Counted from the first letter of the stretch, positions 1 to 10,586 are shown. The stretch: DNA of 64,000 bases from CAVTYH01 sp963738835 (GCA_963738835.1 CAVTYH010000002.1:434001-498000); one strand, 5' to 3'. Numbers and translations are program-made. Notes: generated by a model from the letters alone, not told the origin.

Positions 1-783
1 GGTGGTCAGCGGGTTTCGAAAACAGCCCTGGCTCAATACTGGACGGCTTCGAAATGCCGACTCGATCGTTGGGGCCGCGCACTTCGGTCTGGATTGACTC
101 AGGCAACCGCGGACATCGACCAAGTCATCACGCCTGGCCGCCATCTTCGCTCGATGTGCGAAGAGATTCTCGTCAGTGAAATGCTGACTCGTGTTTGGTC
201 CGCTGTTTTGGCAATTCTTGACTCGCAATTTGGCGACAGTGAAGCACAACCGATTGCCGCCAGCGTGCTGGCCGGACACATCGAAATTTCCAACCGCGTG
301 CTCGGCGCTCTCACCACCGATCGGTATTTTTCCGTGTCGGCGATTAAAGATCTGAATCGACTCCGCCGCCTCACCGAACGCTGGACCGATTTGCTGCTGG
401 GCAGTTTGAATGATCCGCGCTTCACCGGCGCCTTCGCCCACAATACCGATCGTGCCGCGGACTTCGCCGAAGATTTCAACTGCCATCAATCGGTCTCCAC
501 GCGGCAGCAATCGTGGTTGTTGTTGCGGGCCTCTCTCTACACGACCTTCGCCAGGCGACTTTCTGAACAAGCGCCCAACCAAGATTTGAACAGTCGCATC
601 GCCGGGGCCATTCTGGCCTGTTTTCCTTCGGAAGCATTCGATTCCGCCGGCGTCTATCATTCGCTGTGGCTGCAAAAGCTCTCCGCAACGGCCTCCGATA
701 TGCAAGTGCTCGTGGCGCAAATTTCTCGACGACGGAATGGCAAATCTCAATTCCCTCTCCCGCGACAGGGAGGGTTAGGGTGA
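1..783 (+). CDS. Hypothetical protein, 5' end outside the window
   Basis: The frame is open from the first base of the window, so the true start lies upstream. A TTG at 94 is possible but has no ribosome binding site. About 260 residues are visible, soluble and mostly helical by composition, with no signal peptide, membrane segment or motif I recognise. The last residues (PLPRQGGLG) and the stop codon are supplied by a REP-like palindrome rather than by normal coding sequence, so the original C-terminus may have been replaced. It converges on oppF, whose end also runs into the same repeat block. Function unknown. Confidence 0.6.
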   Translation, partial: GGQRVSKTALAQYWTASKCRLDRWGRALRSGLTQATADIDQVITPGRHLRSMCEEILVSEMLTRVWSAVLAILDSQFGDSEAQPIAASVLAGHIEISNRVLGALTTDRYFSVSAIKDLNRLRRLTERWTDLLLGSLNDPRFTGAFAHNTDRAADFAEDFNCHQSVSTRQQSWLLLRASLYTTFARRLSEQAPNQDLNSRIAGAILACFPSEAFDSAGVYHSLWLQKLSATASDMQVLVAQISRRRNGKSQFPLPRQGGLG

Positions 784-865
784 GGGTTGTCCGGAGTGCG
801 GAATTGCAATCGTGTCGATACAGATCCCCTTCACCCCGGCCCTCTCCCGCCAGGGGAGAGGGAGA
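752..865. repeat. REP-like GC-rich palindromes, two copies
   Basis: Two related palindromes lie between convergent genes. The second has a perfect 9-bp stem, CCCTCTCCC at 840-848 and GGGAGAGGG at 854-862, preceded by TTCACCCCGG. The first copy (752-786) is degenerate. Similar units occur near 15409, 17331, 18028, 31458 and 53084. Both flanking genes use stop codons located inside this block. It may act as a bidirectional terminator, but no U-tract follows. Confidence 0.75.
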
Positions 866-1917
866 CAGCAACTCCGCCGCTTTTTTCTGCCATCTGTTCG
901 CGAATCGATTGGCTCACCTGCATCGCTTCAGTCAAGCCTGTTTCCAGCGACTGTTCCACTGCATGGCAGCGCACCATGTGACCGGCCAGATTTACGCGCC
1001 CTCGGCGTTGTCGTGCGGCAGACATCCATCGCCAGCGGACAGCGCGGATGAAACCGGCAGCCCGATGGCGGATTGATCGGGCTGGGCACATCGCCTTCCA
1101 GCAGTATCCGTTTCCGCCGCCGCGTGGGATCGATCGCCGGCACGCTGGAAAGCAGCGCATGCGTGTACGGATGCAGCGGATGCCGATATAGCTCCCGGCT
1201 TTCGGCCAACTCTACAATTTCTCCCAAGTACATGACCGCTACGCGGTCGCTGATGTACTCCACGACCGACAAATCGTGCGAGATGAACAGGTATGTCAGC
1301 TTCATTTCCTCGCGCAGTTGCACCAGCAAGTTGATAATTTGCGACTGAATCGATACATCGAGCGCCGAAATGGGCTCGTCGAGCACAATGAACCGTGGCT
1401 TCAGTGCCAACGCGCGGGCGATGCTAATCCGCTGCCGCTGCCCGCCGGAGAATTCATGCGGATAACGATTCACATAGCGGCGATCGAGCCCGGTTTGCTC
1501 CAACACTTCAACCACGCGATTTAATCGTTGCTTGCGGTTGCCCAATCGATGGACGATCAAGCCTTCTTCGATGATGCTGCGCACCGTCATCCGCGGATTC
1601 AGCGAACCGTACGGGTCTTGAAACACGATCTGCATTTCCCGCCGCAGCTCACGCAGTTCGGCCCCGCGCAACGGGGTGATGTCGCGCCCTTCGTAAACAA
1701 TCCGCCCGGCGGTTGGCTTGAGCAGCCTCAGAATGGTGCGGCCCGCGGTGGTTTTACCGCAGCCGCTTTCGCCCACCAGCCCCAGTGTTTCGCCTTCGGC
1801 AATTTCAAACGAAATCCCATCCACAGCTCGCACATGCCCGGCAACGGTGCGGAACACACCCTTGCGCACCGGAAAGTGCTGCTGGAGATTTTCGACTTGA
1901 AGCAACGGGGACGGCAT
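831..1917 (-). CDS. oppF: Oligopeptide/dipeptide ABC transporter ATP-binding protein (OppF/DppF type), frameshifted near its end
   Basis: This is the cytoplasmic ATPase of a peptide importer. Visible are Walker A GESGCGKTT, signature SGGQRQRIS, Walker B FIVLDEP, and the C-terminal oligopeptide-transporter extension with SGCRFHPRCP. The ATG at 1917 is preferred over an upstream in-frame codon because MPSPLLQVENL begins the ABC domain. In the uncorrected frame the protein stops at 928. Removing one base near 1005-1012 restores the usual ending (NLAGHMVRCHAV) and moves the stop to 831, giving about 361 residues whose last few derive from the REP-like repeat. No permease, OppD or binding-protein gene is adjacent. 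The partner genes must lie elsewhere or beyond the left edge. Confidence 0.85.
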
Positions 1918-2019
1918 CCCCAAACGATAAACGATGCACGTCGAACGATAAACCCCGCCTACGTTTGGACGTGACGCCAACTCTGCGGAATGGATTGCCT
2001 GAGTTACGCGACGCACAGA

Positions 2020-3837
2020 CTACGTCGTGGCACGTTCCAGTTGAGTAATGCCGTCGGCTCGGCGTCCCAGCCAGACAGCGCACTTCGAGAGCAGCTGCGC
2101 TTTATTCACTGGCTTGGTGGTGTAGTCGTCGCAACCGGCGGCCAGGCATTTGTCGCGATCTTCCGCCATCGCATTGGCCGTAAGCGCAATAATCGGAATC
2201 GAACTACCACGCTCGCGCAGTGTTTGGGCCAATGTGTAGCCGTCGATTTCGGGCATCTGCATGTCGGTCACGAGCAAGTCATATCCGTTCCGGCCGTTGA
2301 TATCACACGCCGTGGCTTTCTCCAGCATTTCCAGCGCGATTCGCCCATTGTCGGCGATATCGAGTTCGATGCCCGCCTTACGCAGGTAATAGGCAACCAA
2401 CAATTGATTTTCCTTGCCATCTTCGGCCAAGAGCACACGCCCGCGCACGGTCGTCGGCGTTGCAGCGATTCGTTCGATGGGTTTGGACCGCTCCAGAATT
2501 TCTGTCCAGGCTGCGCCTGGCGGAACAGTAATGGGCACCGTCAGCCGAAACAGCGATCCTTCGCCGAGTGCCGATTGCTCCAGGTTAATGAGGCCCCCCA
2601 TCAGACCTGCCAGCCGCCTGCAAATGATCAGGCCCAACCCGGTGCCGCCAAAACGCCGCGTCACGCTGCCGTCGCCTTGGCTGAAGGGCTTAAACAGATC
2701 GGCCGCTTGTACGGGAGTCATTCCCATTCCGGTATCTAGGATGTCGATTTGCAACATCTTGTTTGCCTGTTGGTCCACCACGGCCACGGAAATTTCCACG
2801 CCGCCATGATCGGTGAATTTGACGGCGTTGCCTACCAGATTGAGCAGAATCTGCCGCAGCCGCGTTGGATCAGTGCAAACTTGCTGCGGAATTTTGCTCA
2901 CCAGCCGCAGTTTAAGTGTCAACCCTTTCGCCACCGCTCGCGAATTCATGAGCGCCGCCACTTCCAATAGCAGCACTGGCAGATTGCATTCCACCTGTTC
3001 GATGCGGAATTTGCCGGCTTCGATTTTCGAAAGATCCAAAATGTCGTTCACAATCGTAAGCAAATGCTCGCCGGCGCGCTTGATGGTGGCGACGTTTTCC
3101 TTCAGACGTTCTTTGCCGCCCGAATTGCCAGTATCTTCCAGCAGCAGATCGGTATAGCCGAGAATCGCCGTCAGCGGCGTGCGGATTTCGTGGCTCATGT
3201 TCGCCAAGAATTCGCTCTTCGCGCGGCTGGCAGCCTGCAATGAGTTCAGCGCGGTGTCTTTGAGTTTTTCATAAATGAGCGCCAGTGAATAGACCACAAT
3301 GGTGATCGCGGTGATCGCCGAAAATCCCCAGATCAAAACCTGCCGCGCATCCAGCGGAACGGTAATTGCCCATTGCGATCCCGCTTCGAGATACAACACC
3401 GCGAGCATCGCAAGATTCACCAACAGCCAAATTACTCCGCTGCGATAACCAAGAATCATGGTCGCTAGCATCGGAATGGGCACAAACCAAGAGATGGCCG
3501 GCGAGTTTGCTCCGTCGCTCGACAAAGTCAAGTAGGCGATGATGCCAAACAGAATGAGCGTCATCAGATTACCGGCTTGGCTGATCGAGCCGGTTCGTCG
3601 AAACGCGGCAATGTTCAGAATTCCCAGTGCGGCGGCAATCAGCACCGCCACGGAAAATTGCGGCAGTCCCAGCGCAACATAAACCACCGAAAAAATCGGC
3701 CCCCAAATCACCAGCGCCAAGGTAAAGCCGACGACCAATCGGGCCCGCCGCCGCGCATCGGCATCAGCGGCGCGAATCTGCTCCGGAACTAGCCAGTCCA
3801 GAAATCGCGATAGGGTCGATATCAATTCTTGTCGCAT
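2020..3837 (-). CDS. Membrane-bound hybrid sensor histidine kinase with receiver domain
   Basis: 605 residues. About five or six hydrophobic segments occupy residues 35-190 and are followed by a linker. The HisKA helix has phosphoacceptor His216 in SHEIRTPL. A HATPase_c domain follows with N-box Asn337 (LVGNAVKF) and G-boxes DTGMGM and GGTGLGL. The receiver domain (about 467-590) has Asp525 in VTDMQMP and Lys575 in TTKP. The protein should autophosphorylate and pass phosphate internally to its receiver; no output-domain regulator or Hpt protein is adjacent. The sensed signal is unknown because the sensor part is membrane-embedded only. It lies 102 bp upstream of oppF on the same strand. Confidence 0.92.
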   Translation of the reverse strand: MRQELISTLSRFLDWLVPEQIRAADADARRRARLVVGFTLALVIWGPIFSVVYVALGLPQFSVAVLIAAALGILNIAAFRRTGSISQAGNLMTLILFGIIAYLTLSSDGANSPAISWFVPIPMLATMILGYRSGVIWLLVNLAMLAVLYLEAGSQWAITVPLDARQVLIWGFSAITAITIVVYSLALIYEKLKDTALNSLQAASRAKSEFLANMSHEIRTPLTAILGYTDLLLEDTGNSGGKERLKENVATIKRAGEHLLTIVNDILDLSKIEAGKFRIEQVECNLPVLLLEVAALMNSRAVAKGLTLKLRLVSKIPQQVCTDPTRLRQILLNLVGNAVKFTDHGGVEISVAVVDQQANKMLQIDILDTGMGMTPVQAADLFKPFSQGDGSVTRRFGGTGLGLIICRRLAGLMGGLINLEQSALGEGSLFRLTVPITVPPGAAWTEILERSKPIERIAATPTTVRGRVLLAEDGKENQLLVAYYLRKAGIELDIADNGRIALEMLEKATACDINGRNGYDLLVTDMQMPEIDGYTLAQTLRERGSSIPIIALTANAMAEDRDKCLAAGCDDYTTKPVNKAQLLSKCAVWLGRRADGITQLERATT

Positions 3838-4274
3838 AAGTATACGACCACAGTGCGCGGCCGCAGCAATGACGAACCGTCATTCATATTCTTTACGCAC
3901 GCGACGCCCCGGTTGTCGCGTCGCACCGCCGGCAGCGTTCGGCCCTTACCACAGGCGAGCCGATATCTAAGAAGTATATGTCACGCGCCTCCATCTCGCG
4001 TGGCTGGTGAGATGGCCTAGCTAGACTCGATGAACAACGGCGATTTCGATCGGACGGGATCTCCAGATTCGATCGATCACCACCCCCAGGCCACCCGACG
4101 ATCGATAGATTCGCTTCAGCCGACACGTTCAGCGTGCATGGAGAAGGGACTCACCGTTTGTCCCTGACACTCGCCCCACGGAGCAAATCGTTCGCGAGAA
4201 CGAAATCCGACCCCAACTTATGACCAATCGCCTATAATCGAATTCTTACGCAGGCAGTCGAACGGAGCGCCATC
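3838..4274. other. Intergenic region without a recognised gene
   Basis: 437 bp between the divergent histidine kinase and the PPOX-fold gene. It presumably holds both promoters. No convincing open frame, RNA gene or strong palindrome was seen. Confidence 0.5.
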
Positions 4275-4817
4275 ATGGGCAAACAGCTCGATGAAATCTC
4301 GCCGAAACTGGCCGACTGGATCCGCGAGCAAAAATTGTTCTTTGTTGCCACCGCGCCACTGGCCGCTGACGGGCTGCTGAATTGCTCGCCCAAAGGCATG
4401 GACACCTTTCGCATTCTCGGGCCGCGCGAAATCGCCTATTTGGACCTGACCGGCAGCGGCATCGAAACGGTCGCTCATTTGCGCGAGAACTGCCGCATTG
4501 TGTTCATGTTTTGTGCATTTACCGGCCCTCCGCAAATTGTCCGCCTGCACGGCAAAGGCGAAGTGTTTACCACCACTTCACCGGAATTCGGAAAGTTGCA
4601 AGCGCTGTTCCCCGACCATCCGGGCGGCAGAGCGATTGTCCGCGCCTCGCTTCTGCGAGTCGGCAGCTCCTGCGGTTATGCCGTCCCGCGCTACGATTAT
4701 AGCGACCAGCGCAGCACCCTGGTCGATTGGGCGGAATCGAAGGGCATCGAGGGGCTGGCGGAATATCGCCGCCAGAAAAACGCCCGAAGTCTGGATGGCC
4801 TGCCGGGCCTCGACTGA
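4275..4817 (+). CDS. Pyridoxamine 5'-phosphate oxidase-fold (PPOX) family protein
   Basis: 180 residues. The N-terminal pattern (EQKLFFVATAPLAADGLLNCSPKG) and the following beta-barrel strands resemble the PPOX-like flavin-binding family of uncharacterised oxidoreductases. The true substrate cannot be told from sequence. No signal peptide is present, so it is probably cytoplasmic. The ATG at 4275 follows GGAGCG at 4264-4269. A second gene follows 154 bp downstream on the same strand. Confidence 0.8.
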   Translation: MGKQLDEISPKLADWIREQKLFFVATAPLAADGLLNCSPKGMDTFRILGPREIAYLDLTGSGIETVAHLRENCRIVFMFCAFTGPPQIVRLHGKGEVFTTTSPEFGKLQALFPDHPGGRAIVRASLLRVGSSCGYAVPRYDYSDQRSTLVDWAESKGIEGLAEYRRQKNARSLDGLPGLD

Positions 4818-4971
4818 ACCGCCCGGGCCGCGTTTTCCGCGTTTTTTTCAGGGATCGGCGGCCCGTTGTTCTGTCGATCTGGGTGCTATGCTTTTTGTGG
4901 CGCGCCGCAATCACTCGCCGTACCGCGCAGCTGCGCCCGTAGGAACATTCCATCAACGTACCGAGCGTCTT

Positions 4972-5790
4972 ATGCTACCCCATCCACCGCACGAAGCCGT
5001 GTCTCGCAACCGCTGGCTACCGCTGGCAGCGATGTTTGTCGTTGGCACGCTGGGCGGCATCGCCATGCTGCGATTCCACGCCATAGCAGCCACATTGAAT
5101 GCGCTGTCAGCGTCAACTGCGTCGCAGGTTGCTCAGGTCTCGATCGATTCAGACGACACGGGTGCCGCAAAGGCAGCCGCACTACAGCAAGAACTTGCAA
5201 CCACGCGCGCCGAACTCGAACGACTGCGGGCCACGGCACAACGATCGGATGAACCGAGATTTTCGGATGAATCACGACCGATCGAATCACCAGCAACTGC
5301 GACACGGCCGACACCATCCGCATCGGCAGCCATTCGCACGCCGCCGCCATCTACGCCATCTGCCGGACAAATCACGCTGAACTATTGGAACGCTTTGAAC
5401 GCCATCATCGCTCAAGAGGCGGCCATGCGCAGCGCGCCGCCGCAGCTCATCGCCGCCAATGCCGGCTCGTTCGTCTCTGGCCGGACACAAGCCTTCGAGT
5501 ACGCCGCCGGTGCCATCCGCAAGCTCAACGCCGCCGGAGTCGATGCCGACGTTGTGGCTCTCTCCGGCGATCTGACCCAGTGGTACGACCAGGGCCTTGC
5601 CAACAGCCGTCAGGCCGAATCGCTGTTGCAATCGACCGACGTTGATTCCCGCCAAGGCACCCCCGGCCAATCGTGGCAAGCGGCCGAACGTCAACACCGC
5701 AACCGCTGCCTGGAAATCAATCAACACGGCGCCCAGCTGCAGCAAAGCCTCAGCCGTAAATACGGCCTGAGATTCCCACCGCTACAGTAG
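4972..5790 (+). CDS. Membrane-anchored hypothetical protein with coiled-coil segment
   Basis: 272 residues from the ATG at 4972. Upstream sequence in the same frame overlaps the PPOX gene and has shadow-like composition. Residues about 14-36 form one transmembrane helix. A heptad-like AALQQELATTRAELERL stretch and a Pro/Thr-rich linker follow, then a C-terminal helical domain (about 140-272) beginning NYWNALNAIIAQEAAMR. The topology suggests a single-pass protein with an external domain. I do not recognise the family. Confidence 0.7.
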   Translation: MLPHPPHEAVSRNRWLPLAAMFVVGTLGGIAMLRFHAIAATLNALSASTASQVAQVSIDSDDTGAAKAAALQQELATTRAELERLRATAQRSDEPRFSDESRPIESPATATRPTPSASAAIRTPPPSTPSAGQITLNYWNALNAIIAQEAAMRSAPPQLIAANAGSFVSGRTQAFEYAAGAIRKLNAAGVDADVVALSGDLTQWYDQGLANSRQAESLLQSTDVDSRQGTPGQSWQAAERQHRNRCLEINQHGAQLQQSLSRKYGLRFPPLQ

Positions 5791-5994
5791 GCACATTCTG
5801 GAATATGTTCACGCTCACCGCGATGCGTGTTCGGACCACGTCCGATATGCAGTCCCCCGCGTCCATAGTCACTTGCTAGTGCGGGTCACGAAATCGCGCG
5901 TCTGCCCCGGATATTGCAGCGCTGGTGGTCGCATCTGCTTTATTCGCCTGAAACTATGCACCGTGTTCGACTCCCCGTGGTCTGCATACTCACC

Positions 5995-7707
5995 TCACTC
6001 CAAAATCACAAATTGATGCGGCCCTAGTGCCAATTGGACGAAGCGCGTGCCATCGAGGGCGGTTTGGATGGGCACGGTGGCAGCGCCGCCGTAGAGGAAC
6101 GTGAGTGTGGCTGGCGTGCCGTGGTAGGCGGCGTCGACGACGACACAGTCGCTGCGCGGTTGGTCGGAAACGTTGTAGGCCACGAGCACTTCGCGGCCGT
6201 AGAGTAAGCGCGAGAGGGCCAGCGTGTAGCTGGAGCCGAACGGGAAGCCGAAGTGGACGCCGTCGCCGGAGATTTGGCGGTAGTACATGCGGCCGAACTT
6301 TAGCGGCTCGCACGCTCGGGCCACGTCGGTAATTTTCGAAATCTCGCGGTAAATGGTGCACTTCGTGTTGAGTAAACTCTTGCCGCCGGCGGCGCGATCG
6401 AACATGGCTTCGCGGATTTCCGTATCGCCGCCGTGGCCGGAAAAGCCCTGTTCGGTGCCGTAATAAATGCAGGCGGTGCCGAGCGAGCAGAGCAAAAAGC
6501 CCAGCGCACCGATCACCTGCTCATCGCTGGCGCCATTGCCGATTCTGCCCGACGGCTGCCAGAAAGAATCGTGATTGTCGATGAAGGTCACCAGATAGCG
6601 CCCCAGCTCGCCGCGGTTGAGAGCCCGGTCTTGCTGGGCATCGAGCCGATTGAACAGTGTTTGCGGGCCTTTGAAACCTTTGAGCACGTCACGCAGCGGA
6701 GCGTTGTTTTCATCGCCGTACACGCCTTCGGCCAGGCGGAAGTCGAGCACAGAATTTAAGCCGAAAAAGACCGTGCTCTTTCCCTCTTCTCTCGACGTGT
6801 TTGGCCCGATGTAGCGGTTGTAAACATCGTCGGAGGCGCTCGCGACTTCGCCGAACAAGAAGAACCCGCGCTTGCCCAGCGAGTACGCATACTCGCGCAC
6901 GCCGGAAGAAAAGCGCGAGCAGGCCAGTTCGCCCATGTGTTTTACGGCATCGACGCGGAAGCCATCGACATCGGCTTCGCGAATCCAGTGGCAGTGCGCT
7001 TTGATGAGGGTGTTGATGACGCGCGAGCCGGCATCGTCGTCGTCGTTGGCGTAATCTTTGAGTGTGTCGATATCGCCGTGCTGATTCTCGGGATAACTGT
7101 CGTAATTCCCGATTTCGCCACGGCGGTGATACAAATCGGGATCTTGCAACTCACTGGGAATGGGAAGACTGCTGGGCCGCCAGGAACCGAAATCGAATTG
7201 CTTGTCGTTGGAGTAGTGGTAGGGGAACCCGCCGGGGTAAGCCCAGTTGTCGCCGGAGTGGTTGATGACCACATCCAGAATGACGCGCATTGGCCACGGC
7301 TGGCCACCGCGCGTGTGGTTGTGCGCGGTATCGACCAAATCGATAAGGTCCTGCTTGGTGCCGAAGCGCGGATCGACATCTAAATAATTGCGGATGTTGT
7401 AACCGTGGTAAGCACCGTCGTTGTTTCCAAAAACCGGCGAGAGCCAAATGGCCGTGCAGCCCAAGCCGGAAATATATGCCAGGTTGTTGGTGATGCCTTT
7501 GATTTTACCGCCGTAGAAATCGCTTTGTGTTGCAAAGCCCGTCGAGCGTGCGGTTTGATTGACGGCCGTTCGCGGCTGGCCATCGTGGAAGCGATCGATC
7601 AGCACGAAGTAGATAAATTCTTCGCGGAACTCGCGCTCGAATGTCAGATAGCGTTTGCCGGCGATGGGAGACAGGTCAAGGTCGTTCACCGAGGTGAGCG
7701 TAGCCAT
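5995..7707 (-). CDS. Alpha-amylase family glycoside hydrolase (GH13)
   Basis: 570 residues, hydrolysing or transferring alpha-glucans. All four GH13 regions are visible: DVVINH (region I), GFRVDAVKH with nucleophile Asp253, FFLFGEVAS with acid/base Glu287, and FIDNHD with Asp380. The ATG at 7707 is chosen because AAAGGGG lies eight bases upstream; an in-frame codon at 7749 lacks this. There is no signal peptide, so it is probably cytoplasmic, for example a glycogen or maltodextrin enzyme. A beta-sandwich C-terminal domain typical of the family follows. It converges on the preceding hypothetical gene across about 200 bp that show no clear terminator. Exact specificity is not predictable. Confidence 0.93.
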   Translation of the reverse strand: MATLTSVNDLDLSPIAGKRYLTFEREFREEFIYFVLIDRFHDGQPRTAVNQTARSTGFATQSDFYGGKIKGITNNLAYISGLGCTAIWLSPVFGNNDGAYHGYNIRNYLDVDPRFGTKQDLIDLVDTAHNHTRGGQPWPMRVILDVVINHSGDNWAYPGGFPYHYSNDKQFDFGSWRPSSLPIPSELQDPDLYHRRGEIGNYDSYPENQHGDIDTLKDYANDDDDAGSRVINTLIKAHCHWIREADVDGFRVDAVKHMGELACSRFSSGVREYAYSLGKRGFFLFGEVASASDDVYNRYIGPNTSREEGKSTVFFGLNSVLDFRLAEGVYGDENNAPLRDVLKGFKGPQTLFNRLDAQQDRALNRGELGRYLVTFIDNHDSFWQPSGRIGNGASDEQVIGALGFLLCSLGTACIYYGTEQGFSGHGGDTEIREAMFDRAAGGKSLLNTKCTIYREISKITDVARACEPLKFGRMYYRQISGDGVHFGFPFGSSYTLALSRLLYGREVLVAYNVSDQPRSDCVVVDAAYHGTPATLTFLYGGAATVPIQTALDGTRFVQLALGPHQFVILE

Positions 7708-7867
7708 AAAGAAAGCCCCTTTGCTAAAGAACGATGTTGTCGATGACAACGCGGCAGGGCAATTCCCTGTTCCTTCAGGGGGTGGCGTGCTCGATTGTAG
7801 CCCTCACGGGCGAGCGGTCAATCAGGCGCAAATCGATTGCTAACAGATCCTCAACGCCCGAACTGAT

Positions 7868-7970
7868 TAGAAGCTGTTTCAAAACGGTAGCTGAAGTTGC
7901 AAAACTTCAGACACGCTCTGACATTCTTGCGAATCTGGCTGCGCAAGGATTCGTTTGCAACAGCCTCTAG
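7868..7970. repeat. MITE-like element with terminal inverted repeats
   Basis: The ends TAGAAGCTGTTTCAAAACG and (reverse complement) TAGAGGCTGTTGCAAACG form imperfect terminal inverted repeats of about 18 bp. Inside are a perfect 8-bp hairpin (7891-7898 with 7903-7910, loop GCAA) and a second small hairpin CTTGCG/CGCAAG (7926-7931 with 7942-7947). No coding capacity. It occupies the otherwise empty 364 bp between the GH13 gene and the kinase gene. Mobility is inferred from the structure only. Confidence 0.55.
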
Positions 7971-8071
7971 ATATCTGGGCGCCTTCAGGAGACGGCTTCA
8001 AATTGCAAACTGAACGGCACAGGACGCGGTTTGGCCGCTTGCAACCGGAGATAGGCCGAGATTAGCATCGA

Positions 8072-10461
8072 ATGGACTCTATCGTCTGGCCCTTCCTCCA
8101 AAACGCCTGGTTCTTCCCGGCGCTTGCACGCATGCAGAATTGGCTCGCTAGTCTTTTCGGACGGTCCCGCGCTGGCCGCGATGGCGCTCAAGCCCACATG
8201 ACGTTCGGTCAAACGTCGATGGGGCGGAGCATGTCACGCGCGGGCGTCTTGTTCAAAAAACAACTATGGATTTGGCCGATTGTGGCGGTGGTGCTGCTGG
8301 CGATTGTCGGTTACGCGGTCAGCAGTTTGATCCATCGAACCATGCAAGACAACTTGCGGTCGGAACTCGAAACGCTGTTGACCGTTGAGCGGTCGATGCT
8401 CGAAAGATGGCTGAAGGTCCAAGAATCGAGTGCGACCACGTTGGCCAACAATCCAGAGGTTCGCAAAACAGTTGCCCAGCTTTTGGCAGTCAATACAGAC
8501 GCCACACCCCAGTCCGCTGCTGATGCGAAACCGGTGAGCGATCACGATCAGCTTGCGCTACAGGTTCGTTTGGCAAAAGAGCTAGAGCCGGCCATGTCGG
8601 CCCACGATTTCGTCGGCTTTGTGCTAGCCGATAAGCAACTGCGCGTGGTCACGGCCGACACTCCCGACATGATCGGCCAAGTGGTGCAGCAGTACGAGAG
8701 TTTCCTGACGCGCACGCTCGAAGGCAGGCCCACGGTGTGCGCTCCGTATCCGAGCGCGGGCGTCGTTAAAGACAAAATGGGGCGCTTGCGCACCGGATCG
8801 CCCACCATGTTCGCTTGCGCTCCGATACGCGACGAGAATTTGCAGGTCGTGGCCGTCTTGGCCCTGCGAATTCGTCCGGAGAAAGAATTCACCGACATTC
8901 TGCAATTGGGGCGAATCGGAGAGACAGGCGAAACCTATGCGATCAACAAGGACGGTTTGATGGTCTCCAACAGCCGATTCGACGAGCAGTTGATCAAATT
9001 AGGGCTGCTGCCCGACGAAGACACTGCGGCTTCGATCTTGAACATTCAAGTGCGCGATCCCGGAGGCAACATGACCGAGGGATTTCGACCCGATGTCCGC
9101 CGCCGCGAACTGCCGCTGACCAAGGCCGCCGCGGCAGCCGTCGGTGGCACGAGCGGCGTCACGATGGAGACATACCGGGGCTATCGGGCGCTCCCAAGGT
9201 CGGCGCCTGGACCTGGCTGCCCGATTACGAGATGGGCATTATCACCGAAATCAATACGACGGAGGCCTTTCACGCACTAACCATCTTGCAGCGAACTTTC
9301 TATGTGCTGTACGCCTTGCTGGGCTTCGGCGCGCTGGCCATTTTCGCCTTCACAATTATCGTCGCCCGTCTTCAACGTCAGGCCCGCAAGGCTGCCGTCG
9401 AGGCAAAACAGCTCGGGCAATACCGGCTGCAAGAGAAAATTGGCGCCGGAGCCATGGGCGTGGTCTATAAGGGGCAGCACGCGATGCTTCGCAGGCCCAC
9501 GGCAATCAAAATGCTCGACGTGGAACGGGTCAACGAGGCCTCGATCCAACGGTTCGAGCGCGAGGTGCAAATCACTTGTACGCTCAATAATCCGCACACG
9601 GTGGCGATCTACGACTACGGCCGCACGCCCGAAGGCGTTTTCTATTACGCAATGGAGTACCTCGACGGAGTCAACCTGCAAACGCTGGTCGACGAGGACG
9701 GTCCGCAGCCCGAGGGACGCGTGGTGAGCATTCTGCGGCAAATATGCGCGTCGCTTTACGAAGCCCACACGCTGGGCCTTGTGCATCGCGACATCAAGCC
9801 CGCGAATATCATGCTCAATCGCCGCGGTGCCGAGCCAGACGTGGTGAAGGTGCTCGATTTCGGTCTGGTCAAGGCTCTTAATGACGGCAAGGACGGCCGG
9901 CAGTCGGGTGACGATATGTCGGGAACGCCCCTCTATATGTCGCCTGAGGCAATCCAAATGCCCGACTCGATCGATGCCCGAAGCGATCTCTATGCTGTGG
10001 GTGCAGTGGGCTACTTCCTGCTGACCGGCCAGACGGCATTCAGCGCGCGAACACTGGCCGAGCTTTGCCAACAACATGTCTCGGTAACCCCCGATGCTCC
10101 CTCGCAACGGTTGGGACGCGCCGTCTCTCCAGCGCTGGAACACGCCATTTTGGCCTGCCTCGAAAAGAATCGGGCCAAGCGTCCCCAAACCGCACGAGAT
10201 TTGGCGGCCATGCTCGACCGAGTGATCTCAAACTGGTCGCTCGATGATGCTGAAGCCTGGTGGAGCCGGCACGAGCGCGGGCAGCAATCCGCGACTGCCT
10301 CAGGCGGAGGATCAGCACAGGCACGCGGGAACAGCGGCGCAAGTCCGCCCTCGAGCAAGCCCGGGCCCTCGAGTCCCGCCGCCGCTAACGCCACGGGGAC
10401 GGTCACTCCCGGATTTGATCGGACGATGATGTTTAGTCCGCCCGGCGACTCGACGAATTAG
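8072..10461 (+). CDS. Transmembrane Ser/Thr protein kinase with extracellular Cache domain (frameshifted)
   Basis: A one-base deletion in the CGGGC at 9185-9189 splits the gene. Adding one G restores TYRGYRGAPKVGAWTWLP and a 796-residue protein. Order: short cytoplasmic tail, TM about 63-85, extracellular double-Cache-like sensor (about 90-385) ending in the typical VGAWTWLP segment, second TM about 410-435, then a Hanks-type kinase domain from about residue 450. The kinase shows a P-loop GAGAMG, the VAIK-equivalent AIKML, HRDIKPAN, DFG and GTPLYMSPE. The C-terminal tail is Ser/Pro/Gly-rich. It probably senses an extracellular small molecule and phosphorylates cytoplasmic targets. A matching PP2C phosphatase lies at 21664-22970 but is not in an operon with it. 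Start codon choice (8072, 8132 or 8198) is uncertain. Confidence 0.9.
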
Positions 10462-10586
10462 TCGGCGGAAGTCGAATTGCAGTGCTGATTCCACGCGGCC
10501 CCCCAAATTTCCTCATGGCTGCCAAGAGCCAAGGCAATTCCGCGATCCACTCACCAATTGCGTTTCTCGCACAACCTCGAATCCAG

